Of a stretch of DNA of 64,000 nucleotides, positions 35,515-43,388 are shown one piece after another. The DNA comes from Jeotgalibaca sp052266715 (GTDB lineage Bacteria; Bacillota; Bacilli; Lactobacillales; Aerococcaceae), in the NCBI GenBank assembly GCA_052266715.1, contig JBQPRB010000006.1; one strand, 5' to 3'. Position 1 is the first letter of the stretch; every line of letters begins with the position of its first letter. The notes beneath the pieces were generated by a model. It saw nothing but the letters and a program-made list of their open reading frames with translations, searched no databases and was not told where the DNA came from. A program made the position numbers and the translations under genes.

Positions 35515-36177
35515 ATGATGAGTGTGTTAGTTTTAGCGGGGATGATTGGTGCAGGAAAATCTACCTATACAAAAATGATTTCTAACAAGTTGGGAACGCA
35601 AGCTTTCTACGAAAGTGTTGACTACAATCCCATCCTTGATAAATTTTATGATGATCCAAAAAAATGGGCATTCAGCCTACAAATTTACTTCTTAAATGCA
35701 CGTTTTAGAAGTATTAAAGATGCATTGGTGGACGATAACAACGTGTTGGATCGCTCCATTTATGAAGATGCATTATTCACCCATGTAAACCACCTGCAAG
35801 GTAACATTTCTATAGAAGAAATGGATATCTATAACGATTTGCTAGAAAATATGATGGAAGAACTACAAGGAATTCCGAAAAAAGCTCCGGACTTATTAAT
35901 TTATTTAGATGGACCCTTTGAAATGATTTTGGAACGTATCCAAGAGCGTGGACGCGATTTCGAACAAATCAAGGACAATCCAGATTTATTAGCCTATTAT
36001 CGTTTGTTGTTTGATAATTATGAGGCGTGGTTTGAAAATTATAATCACAGTGCGAAAATTAAAATAAGCATTGCTGATTACGATATTCTGAACTCCCAAG
36101 AGGACGCAGAGCGCGTGATGGAAGTAATCCAAAACGCCCTGATAGAAGCACGTTCTGAGTACGCGGTTAAAATTTAG
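35515..36177 (+). CDS. Deoxynucleoside kinase (dAK/dGK type)
   Basis: A 220-residue kinase of the dNK family that phosphorylates deoxyadenosine, deoxyguanosine or deoxycytidine for salvage. The P-loop is GMIGAGKST at residues 8-16. The substrate-site block NVLDRSIYEDALF (with the DRS motif) lies at about 79-91, and the lid with RIQERGRDFEQ at about 142-152. Lactobacillales usually carry one or two such kinases. AAGGAAGGGAT precedes the ATG, and a second ATG follows immediately. A terminator ends the gene. Confidence 0.92.
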   Translation: MMSVLVLAGMIGAGKSTYTKMISNKLGTQAFYESVDYNPILDKFYDDPKKWAFSLQIYFLNARFRSIKDALVDDNNVLDRSIYEDALFTHVNHLQGNISIEEMDIYNDLLENMMEELQGIPKKAPDLLIYLDGPFEMILERIQERGRDFEQIKDNPDLLAYYRLLFDNYEAWFENYNHSAKIKISIADYDILNSQEDAERVMEVIQNALIEARSEYAVKI

Positions 36178-36181
36178 TTTA

Positions 36182-36222
36182 ATGCCTGATTCGATTGCCA
36201 AATCGAATCAGGCATTTTTCAT
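36182..36222 (+). terminator. Intrinsic terminator
   Basis: ATGCCTGATTCGATT and AATCGAATCAGGCAT form a 15-bp hairpin followed by five T. It ends the deoxynucleoside kinase gene. Confidence 0.88.
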
Positions 36223-36302
36223 CCTTAAGACTGATTTATCGAAAAACAATTTCTACTATAATGACTATGCATCAAAGAATTGAACGGAAAGGAAGATGCC
36301 TG

Positions 36303-36560
36303 ATGCAAATGAGAGCGAAAAAGACACGTACCCCTGTTACCAAAGTGAAATCACTCGTCACTTCCTTGTTCGACACGAAAGTAAAACGACGCAGGAAATT
36401 GATGGTTCTGGGGATTATCCTCTATATAGTGAGTCCTGTTGACTTTATTCCGGATGTCATTCCAATGGCGGGATACGCGGATGATGTGCTCATCCCTATT
36501 CTATTGATGATTGCAGAAAAATTAATGTCTAGCGAAGATAACAAAGAACATGCAAAATAA
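36303..36560 (+). CDS. YkvA family membrane protein (DUF1232)
   Basis: An 85-residue protein with a basic N-terminus and one hydrophobic hairpin. The core YIVSPVDFIPDVIPMAGYADDVLI is the DUF1232 signature. These small proteins are membrane associated; some have been linked to protein insertion or stress, none with a clear biochemical role. The start at 36303 was chosen because the family begins near here and AAAGGAAG lies upstream; a longer in-frame stretch upstream covers the previous terminator and promoter region. The stop is overlapped by a terminator hairpin. Confidence 0.78.
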   Translation: MQMRAKKTRTPVTKVKSLVTSLFDTKVKRRRKLMVLGIILYIVSPVDFIPDVIPMAGYADDVLIPILLMIAEKLMSSEDNKEHAK

Positions 36561-36579
36561 CTGCATGTTCTTTTTTTGT
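36546..36579 (+). terminator. Intrinsic terminator overlapping the ykvA stop
   Basis: GAACATGCA and TGCATGTTC, with a loop AAATAAC that contains the stop codon, then eight T. Confidence 0.8.
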
Positions 36580-36641
36580 AAAAATGGTTATTTGGGCAGT
36601 TAATTGTTAAAATAGAAGCATCATAATTGAGAGGTGCATGT

Positions 36642-37439
36642 ATGGCAATTAAACTGATCGCAGTGGATATGGATGGAACATTCTTGAATTCAGAGAAAAC
36701 GTATGACCGTCCGCGTTTTGAAAAATTATTGGATCGCATGGATGAAAAAGGGATTCGATTTGTATGTGCAAGTGGAAATCAATTACCTAAGCTCAAATAC
36801 TATTTTAAAAATCTAGAAGACCGGATAACTTTTGTAGCAGAAAACGGTGCCTATGTCGTTCATGGTGATGAGGTTCTGCTTTCGGCAGTAATGGAAGAAG
36901 AAATGGTCCAAAAAGGAATTAGTGCGCTCCAATCATATAGTAATGTCCCATTTCTTTTGTGTGGGGTAAAAGGGAGTTATTTGCCTAAAGGAGCAGATCA
37001 AAAATACGCTGATATCTTCAAGGAGTATTATTTAAACATAGAAGAAGTGAAGGACTTACATGAAATTGAAGATGAAATCTTGAGTTTTACCACCGTATTC
37101 CAGGTTACCGAAGTGCCGGACGTCCTGGAATATTTAGAAGAAAAAATAGGCGGTCACCTATCTGTTGTGGGTAGTGGTTTTGGATTTGTGGATATTCTTT
37201 TACCTGATATCAATAAAGGCCTGGGCATGAAAATGTTGCAAGAAAAATGGGGCATTACTGTGGATGAGTGTGCCGCCTTCGGAGACAGCCCCAACGATAT
37301 TGAGATGCTTAAACAAGTCACTCACAGTTATGCTGTGGGAAATGCGGAGCCCTCTGTTAAAGCGGTGGCTACATATGAGATAGGGGACAATGACTCAACA
37401 AGTTTGTTGGACACTATTGAAGCCTTGTTGGCAGAATAA
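36642..37439 (+). CDS. Cof-type HAD-superfamily phosphatase
   Basis: A 265-residue HAD hydrolase with a C2B cap. Motif I is VDMDGTFLNS (residues 7-16), motif II is in VCASGNQL, and motif IV is CAAFGDSPNDIEML at about 212-225. The class dephosphorylates sugar phosphates, flavin mononucleotide or pyridoxal phosphate, with broad specificity; the natural substrate cannot be assigned. ATG 36642 is behind GAGAGGTGC. A terminator follows two bases after the stop. Confidence 0.9.
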   Translation: MAIKLIAVDMDGTFLNSEKTYDRPRFEKLLDRMDEKGIRFVCASGNQLPKLKYYFKNLEDRITFVAENGAYVVHGDEVLLSAVMEEEMVQKGISALQSYSNVPFLLCGVKGSYLPKGADQKYADIFKEYYLNIEEVKDLHEIEDEILSFTTVFQVTEVPDVLEYLEEKIGGHLSVVGSGFGFVDILLPDINKGLGMKMLQEKWGITVDECAAFGDSPNDIEMLKQVTHSYAVGNAEPSVKAVATYEIGDNDSTSLLDTIEALLAE

Positions 37440-37440
37440 A

Positions 37441-37474
37441 CAAAAACCAGCCCATTATGGCTGGTTTTTGTTTG
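37441..37474 (+). terminator. Intrinsic terminator
   Basis: CAAAAACCAGCC and GGCTGGTTTTTG form a perfect hairpin with a T-rich tail. Confidence 0.85.
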
Positions 37475-37619
37475 GTTGACAAATTTAATTTTTGATGATA
37501 ACGTGTATAAGTTAATTGATTATCGTTAAAGACCTCCAATTGAATCAAACGTTTAAAATGGAGGCAGTAAATTGCAAGTTATATATTGAAATTGATATTA
37601 AAGAAAGGAAAGAAATCTT

Positions 37620-37898
37620 ATTATAGCAAAAATAAAAAATGCCAATGATCCAATCTATGATTCAGCAGCATCCTATATTGGCGCTGCTACGCGTGCTTTG
37701 ACTGAAGCCCATGCTGAACCGGCAAGGGTCAAGATATACCATAATGGGAGTATTTATTTAGACCTTCCTTTAACAAAAGGTAGGTTAGTCTGTCCTGTTC
37801 AAGTGAACACTGGGCTATGGCAAGTAGAAATATGGGGCAATTATAAGGAAGAATCTAATAAGTGTTTATTAACTTCTGAACCAATTCATAAAAAATAA
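37620..37898 (+). CDS. Small hypothetical protein with non-canonical start, possibly decayed
   Basis: An open frame of 92 codons with protein-like composition: after an IAKIKNANDPIYDSAASYIGAA opening come ALTEAHAEPARVKIY, HNGSIYLDLPLTKGRLVCPV and VNTGLWQVEIWGN. No ATG or GTG precedes the conserved-looking part. The only candidates are ATT 37620, 9-10 bases behind AAAGGAAAG, or an internal TTG at 37698 without a ribosome site. Either translation starts at ATT, or the start codon was lost and this is a pseudogene. TTGACA at 37476 may be its -35 element. I do not recognise the family. Confidence 0.45.
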   Translation: MIAKIKNANDPIYDSAASYIGAATRALTEAHAEPARVKIYHNGSIYLDLPLTKGRLVCPVQVNTGLWQVEIWGNYKEESNKCLLTSEPIHKK

Positions 37899-37932
37899 AC
37901 TGAGTAAGGCTAGGTGCCTTGCTCAGTTTATT

Positions 37933-38508
37933 TTATTTGTATAAGTGGAATCCTTGTGACCAGCTGATTTTTTCTGCAGCCGCTAGCGAGATGTTAAGTA
38001 AGCCGACTGCCTCCAGTTCACGAGCACGTTTTAATTTGCCGGCATCCAGGATATCTAAGCCTGAACCCTCTACTGCATCGATTAATTTTTCTTTGGCGGA
38101 TTCACTATCGCCTGCTACCAGTACTCTCGGTTTAACGTTATCGCCCACGGTCTTATTTGCTAATACAGCCGCAAACGTGGTATTAAAAGCTTTCAATAGA
38201 TGAGAATCAGGCAGTTCTTTTGCGATTTCAGCTGTGGCTGAACTATCTGCAGGCACAACTAAATCATCAAACGTATTAAAGTCCAAAGGGTTAGTGATGT
38301 CTACAATGATTTTTCCTGTTAACTCTGCTTTGTATTTTTTGATGATATCTTTTACAGAAGGGTAAGGTACTGCAAAAACAACAATATCTCCAAGCGGTTT
38401 CACTTCATCCTCACGCCCAATAAATTCTACCGAATTACCAGCGTCTTCAAACCGAGCTTTCAAAGCGGAACCCATATTTCCACTACCAAATATACTGATT
38501 TTGGACAT
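37933..38508 (-). CDS. NADPH-dependent F420 reductase-like Rossmann oxidoreductase
   Basis: A 191-residue protein with an N-terminal dinucleotide-binding fold: KISIFGSGNMGSALKARFEDAG (GxGxxG at about residues 6-11), then VVFAVPYPSVKDIIKKY and IIVDITNPLDFNTFDDLV. It belongs to the F420_oxidored family. This organism should not make F420, so it probably reduces another substrate with NADPH. The C-terminal ARELEAVGLLNISLAAAEKISWSQGFHLYK is typical of the bacterial group. ATG 38508 is used, behind AAAGGAATGG. It converges with the small hypothetical gene. Confidence 0.8.
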   Translation of the reverse strand: MSKISIFGSGNMGSALKARFEDAGNSVEFIGREDEVKPLGDIVVFAVPYPSVKDIIKKYKAELTGKIIVDITNPLDFNTFDDLVVPADSSATAEIAKELPDSHLLKAFNTTFAAVLANKTVGDNVKPRVLVAGDSESAKEKLIDAVEGSGLDILDAGKLKRARELEAVGLLNISLAAAEKISWSQGFHLYK

Positions 38509-38611
38509 CTTCAACCATTCCTTTCTCTTTATTGTAAACGCAACCAATACAATTGAAGTATAGGATTAGTCGATAAAAAAGTCAAAAATTACAAACTTTA
38601 TATTCCTTTGC

Positions 38612-38640
38612 TTGACACCGTTCGATTACAAGTGTAAACT
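38612..38640 (+). promoter_or_regulatory. Promoter of the cop operon
   Basis: TTGACA at 38612-38617 and TAAACT at 38635-38640 with a 17-base spacer. The first CopY operator overlaps the spacer and -10. Confidence 0.65.
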
Positions 38641-38668
38641 ATTGGGTATAAACAAGTTTACACATGTA
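38627..38668 (+). promoter_or_regulatory. Two CopY operators (cop boxes)
   Basis: TACAAGTGTA at 38627-38636 and TACACATGTA at 38659-38668 both match the cop box TACANNTGTA exactly. Their centres are 32 bases apart, about three helical turns. CopY bound here would block the promoter until Cu(I) releases it. Confidence 0.88.
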
Positions 38669-38694
38669 AACATAAAAAGGAAAGGATGCTTAAT

Positions 38695-39156
38695 ATGCAA
38701 ACAGCACCAACACCTAAAATATCCGATGCTGAATGGGAAATCATGCGCGTCGTTTGGACCAATCAACCAGTGACCAGTCGGGAAATAACGCAAGTTTTAA
38801 GTGAAAAGATGGATTGGAAAGCAGCGACGATTAAAACTTTAATCGGGCGTTTGGTAGATAAAGGATTTGTTTCGACAGTAGCTGATGGCAAAAGATTTTT
38901 GTACTCTGCAGTGATTTCCGAAGAAGACAGCGTGCGTGAACTAACGAATACAGTGCTTGACCATGTCTGTGCAACAAAGGTCGGAAGCACCATCGCTGAA
39001 TTAATCACAAATTCTTTATTAAGTAAAAATGACATAAAATTATTAGAAGAAGCACTTGCAGCTAAAGTAAATGACGCAGTCGATGTCATTCATTGTCAGT
39101 GCTTAAAAGGGCAGTGTAACTGTCACCATAACCACGAGGAGGGGCATGTTATATGA
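38695..39156 (+). CDS. copY: CopY-family copper-responsive repressor
   Basis: A 153-residue repressor of the BlaI/MecI/CopY group. The winged helix domain (about residues 8-75) has SDAEWEIMRVVWTNQPVTSREI and WKAATIKTLIGRLVDKGFV. The C-terminal CQCLKGQCNC is the CxCxxxxCxC motif in which Cu(I) displaces Zn(II), causing release from DNA. ATG 38695 is preferred over 38686, which abuts the AAGGAAAGG site. It represses its own operon through the two cop boxes. It overlaps copA by four bases. Confidence 0.94.
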   Translation: MQTAPTPKISDAEWEIMRVVWTNQPVTSREITQVLSEKMDWKAATIKTLIGRLVDKGFVSTVADGKRFLYSAVISEEDSVRELTNTVLDHVCATKVGSTIAELITNSLLSKNDIKLLEEALAAKVNDAVDVIHCQCLKGQCNCHHNHEEGHVI

Positions 39157-41606
39157 AACATGAATCATTATCAGTAGAAGGGATGTCTTGTGCGAGCTGC
39201 GCCCAAACTGTAGAAAAAGCCGCAAGTAAAGTGGCTGGTGTCAAAAATGCTTCCGTCAATCTAGCCACGGAAAAGCTTGATTTCGACACAGATAGCAATT
39301 TTGAAATTTCTAAAATAGAACAAGCTATTGCGGATGCGGGATATAAAGTGTTAAAACCCCTGCAAACAATGACCTTTGCTATTGAAGGGATGTCTTGCGC
39401 TAGTTGCGCACAAACGGTGGAAAATGCGACTTTAAAATTAGTAGGTGAAGGCAATGCTTCGGTGAACTTAGCTACCGAAAAAATGGTCGTTAATTATGAT
39501 CCTGCATCAATCAGTATATCCGATATCACGAAAGCAGTTGCGGAGTCTGGTTACGAAGCGACCGAACAAGTGACATCCAATGAATCAGTAGATCTGGACC
39601 GCGAAAAGAAAGAAGCGCATATTAAAGAAATGTGGCGGAGATTTTGGATTTCGGCGGTATTCACAATTCCTTTGTTATATGTTTCGATGGGACATATGGT
39701 AGGGATGCCCCTTCCGTCTCTAATTGATCCCATGCATAACGCTTCAAATTTTGCTATCACACAATTGGTTCTAACCATCCCGGTAATGGTGCTGGGGGAA
39801 AAATTCTTTACGGGTGGTTTCCGAGCCCTTGCTAAAGGACATCCCAACATGGATTCCTTGGTTGCGTTAGGAACGAGTGCGGCTTTTATTTATAGCCTTT
39901 ATGGAACATTTAAAATATTTATGGGCGAAACAAGTTTTGCCATGGAACTCTATTACGAATCAGCTGCAGTCATTTTAACTTTAATTACATTGGGAAAATA
40001 TTTTGAAGCAGTATCGAAAGGTAAAACGTCAGAAGCGATTAAAAAGTTGATGGGGCTTGCACCCAAGACAGCGCACGTCCTTCGTAATGATAAAGAAATC
40101 GAAATTCCAGTTGAGGCCGTTCAAGTTGATGATGTAATCGTCGTACGACCTGGTGAAAAATTACCTGTTGACGGGGTTGTGATCGAAGGCTTAACTGCCA
40201 TAGATGAAGCAATGTTGACGGGAGAAAGTATGCCTGTTGAGAAGAAACCAGGGGATTCTGTCATTGGAGCGAGTATTAACAAGAATGGGACAATCCAATA
40301 TCGCGCTACAAGAGTCGGGAAAGATACCGCCTTGGCGCAAATCATTAAGTTAGTCGAAGACGCGCAAGGTTCGAAAGCCCCAATTGCCAAATTAGCGGAT
40401 AAAATTTCTGGAATCTTTGTTCCGATTGTTATTGTTTTAGCGGTTCTTTCCGGATTGGCCTGGTATTTCCTGGGACAAGAGTCATGGGTGTTCGCCTTAA
40501 CGATTACTATATCAGTGCTTGTTATTGCCTGTCCTTGTGCTTTGGGGTTGGCCACACCAACTGCTATTATGGTAGGAACAGGTAAAGGTGCTGAAAATGG
40601 CGTTTTGATAAAGAGTGGTGCTGCACTTGAAACGACCCATAGCATCCAAACGGTCGTATTTGATAAAACTGGGACGATAACTGAAGGGAAACCGAAAGTA
40701 ACAGATATTCTTGTAAATGGGATAGAAGAAAACGAATTGCTTCTTTTGGCGGCATCTGCTGAAAAAGGGTCTGAACATCCTTTGGGTGAAGCAATAGTAA
40801 CAGCGGCTGAAGAAAAAGGGATGGTTTTATTGAAGGCCACCAATTTTGAAGCTTTACCGGGACACGGTATAAGTGTGGCAATTGAAGAGAAAGCTTTACT
40901 GCTTGGAAATAAAAAACTTATGATGACTCATCATATTAATCTTTCTGAACTTGAAGAAAATTCAAATCGTTTGGCTGAAGAAGGTAAAACACCGATGTAT
41001 ATTGCGATGGATAACCGTTTGGTAGGGATTGTTGCAGTTGCAGATACGCTAAAAGCGAGCAGTGAAGCAGCCATTCGCAAACTCCAGAAAATGGGTATCG
41101 GTGTTGTCATGATGACTGGCGACAACAAACGGACTGCTGAAGCGATTGCTCGTCAAGTCGGCATCGATCGCGTACTAAGTGATGTGCTGCCGGAAGACAA
41201 AGCGAGTCAAGTTGAATTGTTACAAAAAGAAGGCAAAAAGGTAGCGATGGTTGGGGACGGTATTAATGACGCGCCGGCACTGGCACAAGCAGATATTGGA
41301 ATCGCAATTGGAACAGGGACTGACGTGGCAATTGAATCGGCGGATATCGTATTGATGCATAGCGATTTAATGGATGTGCCAACGGCCATTGAGCTGAGTA
41401 AAGCAACCATTACCAATATAAGAGAAAACCTGTTTTGGGCTTTTGCCTATAATATCTTGGGTATTCCAGTAGCAATGGGAATTCTCCATTTATTTGGTGG
41501 TCCGTTATTGAATCCGATGATTGCAGGTGCAGCGATGAGCTTTAGTTCTGTATCCGTTTTGTTAAATGCGTTAAGATTAAAGAGATTTAAACCATCAAAT
41601 AGATAA
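39153..41606 (+). CDS. copA: Copper-translocating P1B-type ATPase with two heavy-metal-binding domains
   Basis: An 817-residue Cu+ exporter. Two HMA domains begin with GMSCASC at about residues 9-15 and 77-83. The membrane core holds the CPC ion site in VIACPCALGLATPTAIM (about 452-468). Phosphorylation motif DKTGT is at about residue 505, the P1B-specific HP motif in GSEHPLGEAI, and the hinge MVGDGINDAPALAQADIGIAIG near 695-717. It moves Cu(I) out of the cell, or inward in some CopA pairs; only one is present here. Start overlap with copY gives coupled translation. Confidence 0.96.
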   Translation: MKHESLSVEGMSCASCAQTVEKAASKVAGVKNASVNLATEKLDFDTDSNFEISKIEQAIADAGYKVLKPLQTMTFAIEGMSCASCAQTVENATLKLVGEGNASVNLATEKMVVNYDPASISISDITKAVAESGYEATEQVTSNESVDLDREKKEAHIKEMWRRFWISAVFTIPLLYVSMGHMVGMPLPSLIDPMHNASNFAITQLVLTIPVMVLGEKFFTGGFRALAKGHPNMDSLVALGTSAAFIYSLYGTFKIFMGETSFAMELYYESAAVILTLITLGKYFEAVSKGKTSEAIKKLMGLAPKTAHVLRNDKEIEIPVEAVQVDDVIVVRPGEKLPVDGVVIEGLTAIDEAMLTGESMPVEKKPGDSVIGASINKNGTIQYRATRVGKDTALAQIIKLVEDAQGSKAPIAKLADKISGIFVPIVIVLAVLSGLAWYFLGQESWVFALTITISVLVIACPCALGLATPTAIMVGTGKGAENGVLIKSGAALETTHSIQTVVFDKTGTITEGKPKVTDILVNGIEENELLLLAASAEKGSEHPLGEAIVTAAEEKGMVLLKATNFEALPGHGISVAIEEKALLLGNKKLMMTHHINLSELEENSNRLAEEGKTPMYIAMDNRLVGIVAVADTLKASSEAAIRKLQKMGIGVVMMTGDNKRTAEAIARQVGIDRVLSDVLPEDKASQVELLQKEGKKVAMVGDGINDAPALAQADIGIAIGTGTDVAIESADIVLMHSDLMDVPTAIELSKATITNIRENLFWAFAYNILGIPVAMGILHLFGGPLLNPMIAGAAMSFSSVSVLLNALRLKRFKPSNR

Positions 41607-41622
41607 AAGGGGAGGAAAATAT

Positions 41623-41832
41623 ATGAAACAAACAGTGTTAATAGAAGGAATGAAATGTGAAGGTTGCTCCAAAACGGTTAGTCGCCTCTTTACAGCATTA
41701 GAAGGAGTGGACCGGGTTATCGTGGACCTCGAAGCTAAAATGGCCAATGTGGAAACAGAACGTGAAATTTCAAAGGAAGAGTACACAAAAGCTTTGTCCG
41801 AAACTAAATTCACAGTCGCCGAAATTCAATAA
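41623..41832 (+). CDS. copZ: Copper chaperone CopZ
   Basis: A 69-residue single HMA-domain protein. The metal site is GMKCEGCSKT (Cys at residues 11 and 14). It carries Cu(I) in the cytoplasm to CopA and CopY. The gene lies 16 bases after copA with GGGGAGGAAAATAT ahead of the ATG. Its acidic variation (LEGVDRVIVDLEAKMANVETEREISKEEY) is usual for chaperones of this size. Confidence 0.94.
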   Translation: MKQTVLIEGMKCEGCSKTVSRLFTALEGVDRVIVDLEAKMANVETEREISKEEYTKALSETKFTVAEIQ

Positions 41833-41841
41833 TATTGCTTG

Positions 41842-41871
41842 CTGCTGACCATGTGTCAGCAGTTTTTTTGT
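41842..41871 (+). terminator. Intrinsic terminator of the cop operon
   Basis: CTGCTGACC and the 3' arm GTCAGCAG with seven T after it. The stretch 41872-42240 behind it holds the leader of the LysM-3D gene; I see no gene in it and no known riboswitch. Confidence 0.8.
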
Positions 41872-42240
41872 GCCTGAAACATTAGAAGGGTATCGTATTA
41901 GCTATACAATTGACGGGTTATTAACAAATGTTTATTTGGTGAAGGTGTATATTGCACTATTTTCGTCCTTTTACACTTAAAAAAGCCTTATCATAATATT
42001 ACAAAAAACAATTGTTTGTTGTAACATTCGTCACAATTGCCTTTTGTTTGTAATTAATGCTTACTTTTAATACAGAAGTGTTAAGGGGTATTAACAAAAC
42101 GATGTTATTCCGCACAACCCTTTTTTTTCATGTTAGTATTACGAGGCTTAGAAGAAAAGACCCACTAAAGTCACTCGGTCAGAATCTACTGGACTCTTGC
42201 GGAAGATACAAGCAAGAAAAGAAAGGAAAGAAAATATAAT

Positions 42241-43029
42241 ATGAACTTTAAAAACAAATTATTTGTAGCAGGTGCATCAATCGCATTTTCAGGAATCTTG
42301 GCTTTTGCTAGCCCAACGGAAGCAAGTGCAGCAGAATGGAGCGCGCGTACAGCAAGCGAAATTAAAGAAGATATCCAAGAAAACGAAAACGGAAGTAAAT
42401 ATACTTTTGTATGGGGCGATACATTATCAGTGATCGCACAAGCAACAGAAATTTCATTAGACAAATTAGTAGAAGTTAACAATATTTCTAATGCAGACAT
42501 GATTATCGTTGGAAATTCTATTCGTTTATCAGCTGACAATAAAGTTGTAACAGTTGGTGAAGGTACAGAACAAAAATCTTACGATGTAAGTTCTGAAGAA
42601 GAAGTTGTAGAAGTTGAAACACCAGTTGAGCATTACGAAGAAGTTGTAGAAGAAACAGCTCCAGTAGTGGAAACAGCTCCAGTGGAAGAAGTAGCTCCTG
42701 TAGAAGAAGTAGCTCCAGCTCAAGAAGCATCAACTGCTGGCTACCAAATTACAGTAGAAGCAACAGCTTACTCAACAAACCAACCGTCATTAAGTGATTT
42801 TACATATACAGGAATTAACCTACGTCAAAACCCTAACGTTGTCGCGGTTGACCCAAGTGTCATTCCTCTAGGATCTACAATTATCGTACCTGGTTACGGT
42901 ACATTTATAGCAGGAGATACAGGTTCAGCTATCATCGGAAACCGTATCGACGTACATATCACAGACTTGAATGCAGCATTGGCATTTGGTCGCCAAGGAA
43001 TGACAATTACAGTTATTCCAGCATCATAA
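42241..43029 (+). CDS. Secreted LysM and 3D domain cell wall protein
   Basis: A 262-residue exported protein. The signal peptide (about residues 1-29) ends near SPTEASAAEW. One LysM domain (about 53-100: SKYTFVWGDTLSVIAQATEISLDKLVEVNNI) anchors it to peptidoglycan. A repetitive Glu/Val/Pro linker follows (VEEVAPVEEVAPAQE). The C-terminal 3D domain (about 175-258) has VEATAYS, VAVDPSVIPLGSTIIV and the Asp triad in AGDTGSAIIGNRIDVHI, as in MltA/YocH-type lytic enzymes. It probably cleaves or remodels peptidoglycan. AAAGGAAAGAAAATATA precedes the ATG. The codon choice suggests high expression. Confidence 0.9.
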   Translation: MNFKNKLFVAGASIAFSGILAFASPTEASAAEWSARTASEIKEDIQENENGSKYTFVWGDTLSVIAQATEISLDKLVEVNNISNADMIIVGNSIRLSADNKVVTVGEGTEQKSYDVSSEEEVVEVETPVEHYEEVVEETAPVVETAPVEEVAPVEEVAPAQEASTAGYQITVEATAYSTNQPSLSDFTYTGINLRQNPNVVAVDPSVIPLGSTIIVPGYGTFIAGDTGSAIIGNRIDVHITDLNAALAFGRQGMTITVIPAS

Positions 43030-43038
43030 TCCCACATT

Positions 43039-43070
43039 TATTCCGGAAGCGAGAGCTTCCGGTTTTTTTG
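43039..43070 (+). terminator. Intrinsic terminator
   Basis: CCGGAAGC and GCTTCCGG with loop GAGA, followed by seven T. Confidence 0.88.
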
Positions 43071-43111
43071 TTTTGCGTTGAAGATATTAAATAAAATGCC
43101 AATTTGGCTTT

Positions 43112-43256
43112 ATTAAACCATTTGGCCCAAAAATTCAGATTGAAATGGTCTAATAACGGTTAATTAAACCATTTGAAGCAAAAAAATAAAACGAAATGGT
43201 TTAATTCTCCATAATTAAACCATTTTAGTTAAAAATTAAGTCCCAAATGGTTTAAT
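43112..43256. repeat. Array of three tandem palindromes with 51-bp period
   Basis: Left arms ATTAAACCATTT begin at 43112, 43163 and 43214. Right arms AAATGGTYTAAT begin at 43143, 43194 and 43245. Both sets are spaced by exactly 51 bases. Arms within a unit are separated by 19 bases, and units by 8 bases, whose sequences differ. Only the first right arm has one change (C for T). It lies between the LysM-3D terminator and the birA promoter, with no gene. Confidence 0.8.
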
Positions 43257-43327
43257 AGCTTCAACAAATCAGTTTGTCACATATACGCACAACGACAAAG
43301 TCGATTGTCAACCCATAAAAAAACAAG

Positions 43328-43359
43328 TTGACATGAAACGGTTAATTTTGTATGGTTAA
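43328..43359 (+). promoter_or_regulatory. birA-bioY promoter with overlapping GGTTAAT repeats
   Basis: TTGACA at 43328-43333 and TATGGT at 43351-43356, 17 bases apart. Two direct copies of GGTTAAT (43340-43346 and 43354-43360) overlap the promoter and resemble half sites of BirA operators, but they are not arranged as the usual palindrome. Confidence 0.5.
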
Positions 43360-43388
43360 TACCACAAAGTAAAGAAACAGGTGATGAG

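Noticed and set aside
40121..40843. Long minus-strand frame of 240 codons within copA
   Set aside because: Antisense shadow of a well-defined ATPase; composition follows the copA codon pattern.
41872..42240. c-di-AMP (ydaO-type) riboswitch before the LysM-3D gene
   Set aside because: This class often precedes cell wall hydrolase genes, but I could not find its conserved blocks in the 370-base leader.
43112..43256. CRISPR-like array
   Set aside because: The repeats are half sites of palindromes with 19- and 8-base gaps, only three units, and no cas gene is in the window.
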